Shown here: in pieces, positions 62,657 through 64,000 of the stretch | Layout of the letters: each line of letters begins with the position of its first letter | How positions within the stretch are numbered: the first letter of the stretch is position 1 | Assembly (NCBI RefSeq): GCF_019239235.1 | Contig: NZ_JAAZTS010000001.1 | Coordinates: 1 to 64,000 of the forward strand | Reading direction: 5' to 3' | DNA: 64,000 nucleotides | DNA from: Caecibacteroides pullorum | Lineage (GTDB): Bacteria > Bacteroidota > Bacteroidia > Bacteroidales > Bacteroidaceae | Position numbers and translations under genes: made by a program | Notes under the pieces: model-generated | What the model saw: the letters and a program-made list of their open reading frames with translations, nothing else | Database searches by the model: none | What the model was told of the DNA's origin: nothing

Positions 62657-64000
62657 ATGAAGCAAAGGTTATTATATCTGATACTGGCCGTTTTGTCGGC
62701 CCCCTTCTTGAAAGCACAGCCGGAGGGCTCTTTTACGCATTATTCGTCGGATGATGGTTTGTCCGAAAACACAGTCATGGACATGTTGCAGGACAGTCGT
62801 GGCAACATGTGGTTCTCCACTTGGAATGGCATCAACAAGTTCGACGGCTATACTTTCAAAACGTACAAAGCGCGTCAGGACAATCAGATCGCTTTGACCA
62901 GCAATCGGATGGACCACATGGAGCAGGACCGTTATGGCTTTATTTGGGTTCAGACCTATGACGATCGGGCTTTCCGCTTCGATCCTCGTACGGAGGTTTT
63001 CGAATCTGTACCGGCCGAAGGTGAGCCTGGCAGTCAGATGGCCGTTTCGTCCATCAAGGTGTTGGCCGACGGTACGGTTTGGTTGTTGAGCGGACGTGAA
63101 GGCGCGCTTCGTGTGACAACCGACTCTGTGAACTATCGGCTGACTACCACTTGGTATTCACCGACGTCGGAAGGGTTGCAGCTCTCTCATGTGTTTGATG
63201 TTTGTCGTGCAGACAGTTGCGAATGGGTTCTTTCGGATAATGGCTTGGGATGTTTCAGCCCAGGTTCGTCGATACCGACCGTTTATTTTGAAAATGGTGG
63301 TAGCAGGCAAAAACAGGGCTTCTATGCCATGGAAGATTGTGGCGACTATCTTCTTTTTGGTTCGGACAATGGTACCGTCTGGGTCTATCAGAAGCATACA
63401 AAGACGTTCAAGCCTGTCCAGCTCGATGCTGTTTCACGCATCAGTGGCATTAAATGTCTGAAGAAACTTTCGCAAGTCGTTGTTTCGACTCTTTCCGACG
63501 GCTTTTTTGTTTATACCCTGTCTACAGGCGAAGTGAGCCATTATTCGGCGGACAGTTTACCTCCTGAGAAGATAAAGGCAATTTATAGGGATTCGTCCGA
63601 TGAAATCTGGTTTGAACAGGACGTTGTGGGCGAAGTGGCCCATTTCAATCCTTATACCCGTAAGCTGAAGTGTGAGAAAGTGTATGCCGAACCTACCAAT
63701 ACCGACCGCTCACGTCCGGCTTTCCATATCCATGAAGACATCTTCGGCATGTTGTGGGTGCATCCTTATGGAGGAGGTTTTTCTTATTTCGATCGTAAAA
63801 ACAACTGCCTGCGTCCGTTTTACAACAGCATGACGGGCGAGAACTGGCGTTTTTCCAACAAGATACATTCTGCCTTCTCCGACCGTCAGGGCAATTTGTG
63901 GATGTGTACCCATTCCAAGGGGTTGGAAAAGGTGACGTTTCGTACGGAGCGTTTTCATCTGCTGTTTCTGGTCAATCATTCCTACGAATCTTTGAGTAAC
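62657..64000 (+). CDS. Hybrid two-component sensor (periplasmic propeller part), cut by the window edge
   Basis: 448 residues are inside the window and the frame is still open at its end. Signal peptide (MKQRLLYLILAVLSAPFLKAQ). Repeats of the two-component-regulator propeller follow, for example YSSDDGLSENTVMDMLQDS, GNMWFSTWNGINKFDGYTF, YGFIWVQTYDD and FGMLWVHPYGGGFSYFDR. This matches the sensor half of a Bacteroides hybrid two-component system, which continues with a transmembrane helix, histidine kinase, receiver and AraC-type domain; those parts lie beyond the window. It is the likely regulator of the pectin genes. Confidence 0.88.
   Translation, partial: MKQRLLYLILAVLSAPFLKAQPEGSFTHYSSDDGLSENTVMDMLQDSRGNMWFSTWNGINKFDGYTFKTYKARQDNQIALTSNRMDHMEQDRYGFIWVQTYDDRAFRFDPRTEVFESVPAEGEPGSQMAVSSIKVLADGTVWLLSGREGALRVTTDSVNYRLTTTWYSPTSEGLQLSHVFDVCRADSCEWVLSDNGLGCFSPGSSIPTVYFENGGSRQKQGFYAMEDCGDYLLFGSDNGTVWVYQKHTKTFKPVQLDAVSRISGIKCLKKLSQVVVSTLSDGFFVYTLSTGEVSHYSADSLPPEKIKAIYRDSSDEIWFEQDVVGEVAHFNPYTRKLKCEKVYAEPTNTDRSRPAFHIHEDIFGMLWVHPYGGGFSYFDRKNNCLRPFYNSMTGENWRFSNKIHSAFSDRQGNLWMCTHSKGLEKVTFRTERFHLLFLVNHSYESLSN

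Overview
The window is a chromosomal segment from a gut-type Bacteroidales bacterium, most likely Bacteroidaceae. The evidence is the gene set (NigD-like lipoprotein, smalltalk micro-protein, HU-like DNA-binding protein, DUF349, DUF5683, GSCFA, fused MurF-Alr, hybrid two-component sensor), Sec signals ending in Ala-Gln, and promoters of the Bacteroidetes type (TTG, about 19 bases, TAnnTTTG). Genus cannot be fixed by eye.

Layout. 0.3-6.3 kb: an OmpA-family protein, a divergent tyrosine recombinase, and carB behind a 34-codon leader ORF and a strong intrinsic terminator that looks like an attenuator. 6.6-11.1 kb: two identical tRNA-Val genes, a TlpA-like lipoprotein and a broken macroglobulin-type surface protein. 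11.2-22.5 kb: alaS, an M23 peptidase, a MerR regulator, and the run rsh / mltD-like / DUF5683 / parB / parA, then a DUF456 protein. 22.6-34.7 kb: surE-lpxB, a NigD-like lipoprotein, cdsA-ftsH-rsfS, tRNA-Gln, a DUF349 protein, mgtE, rsmA and a flippase-like membrane protein.

34.7-42.5 kb: a complete type II-C CRISPR-Cas locus: tracrRNA on the minus strand, cas9, cas1 and cas2 on the plus strand, then 28 repeats of 47 bases with 27 spacers. The tracrRNA fixes crRNA transcription on the minus strand. In that direction every repeat carries TTG-N19-TATCTTTG, the spacing also found in the tRNA-Val and tracrRNA promoters, so each spacer may have its own promoter. Three spacer pairs match related coding sequences that differ mostly at third codon positions. 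An identical 20-base direct repeat lies on each side of the locus.

42.6-52.8 kb: smalltalk and HU-like genes among repeat elements, GSCFA and murF-alr (with a repeat element read in frame inside MurF), tatA-tatC, a 39-codon ORF, a Dna2-like nuclease-helicase and a small RNA. 52.9-64.0 kb: a pectin locus: a hexuronate-type MFS carrier, a KduI isomerase with a signal peptide, an orphan PTS-type EIIC permease, a GH105 hydrolase, a pectinesterase, a CE12-CE8 fusion, an esterase and the start of a hybrid sensor. Together these would remove methyl and acetyl groups from pectin, cut unsaturated galacturonides, isomerise the ketouronate and import it.

Beyond the genes, the window holds several repeat families. 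The most unusual is a set of arrays built from 15-base palindromes (7-1-7) plus 7-base spacers, giving an exact 22-base period. The palindrome sequence differs between arrays but the geometry is the same (10.94, 21.97 and, more weakly, 43.70 and 61.33 kb).
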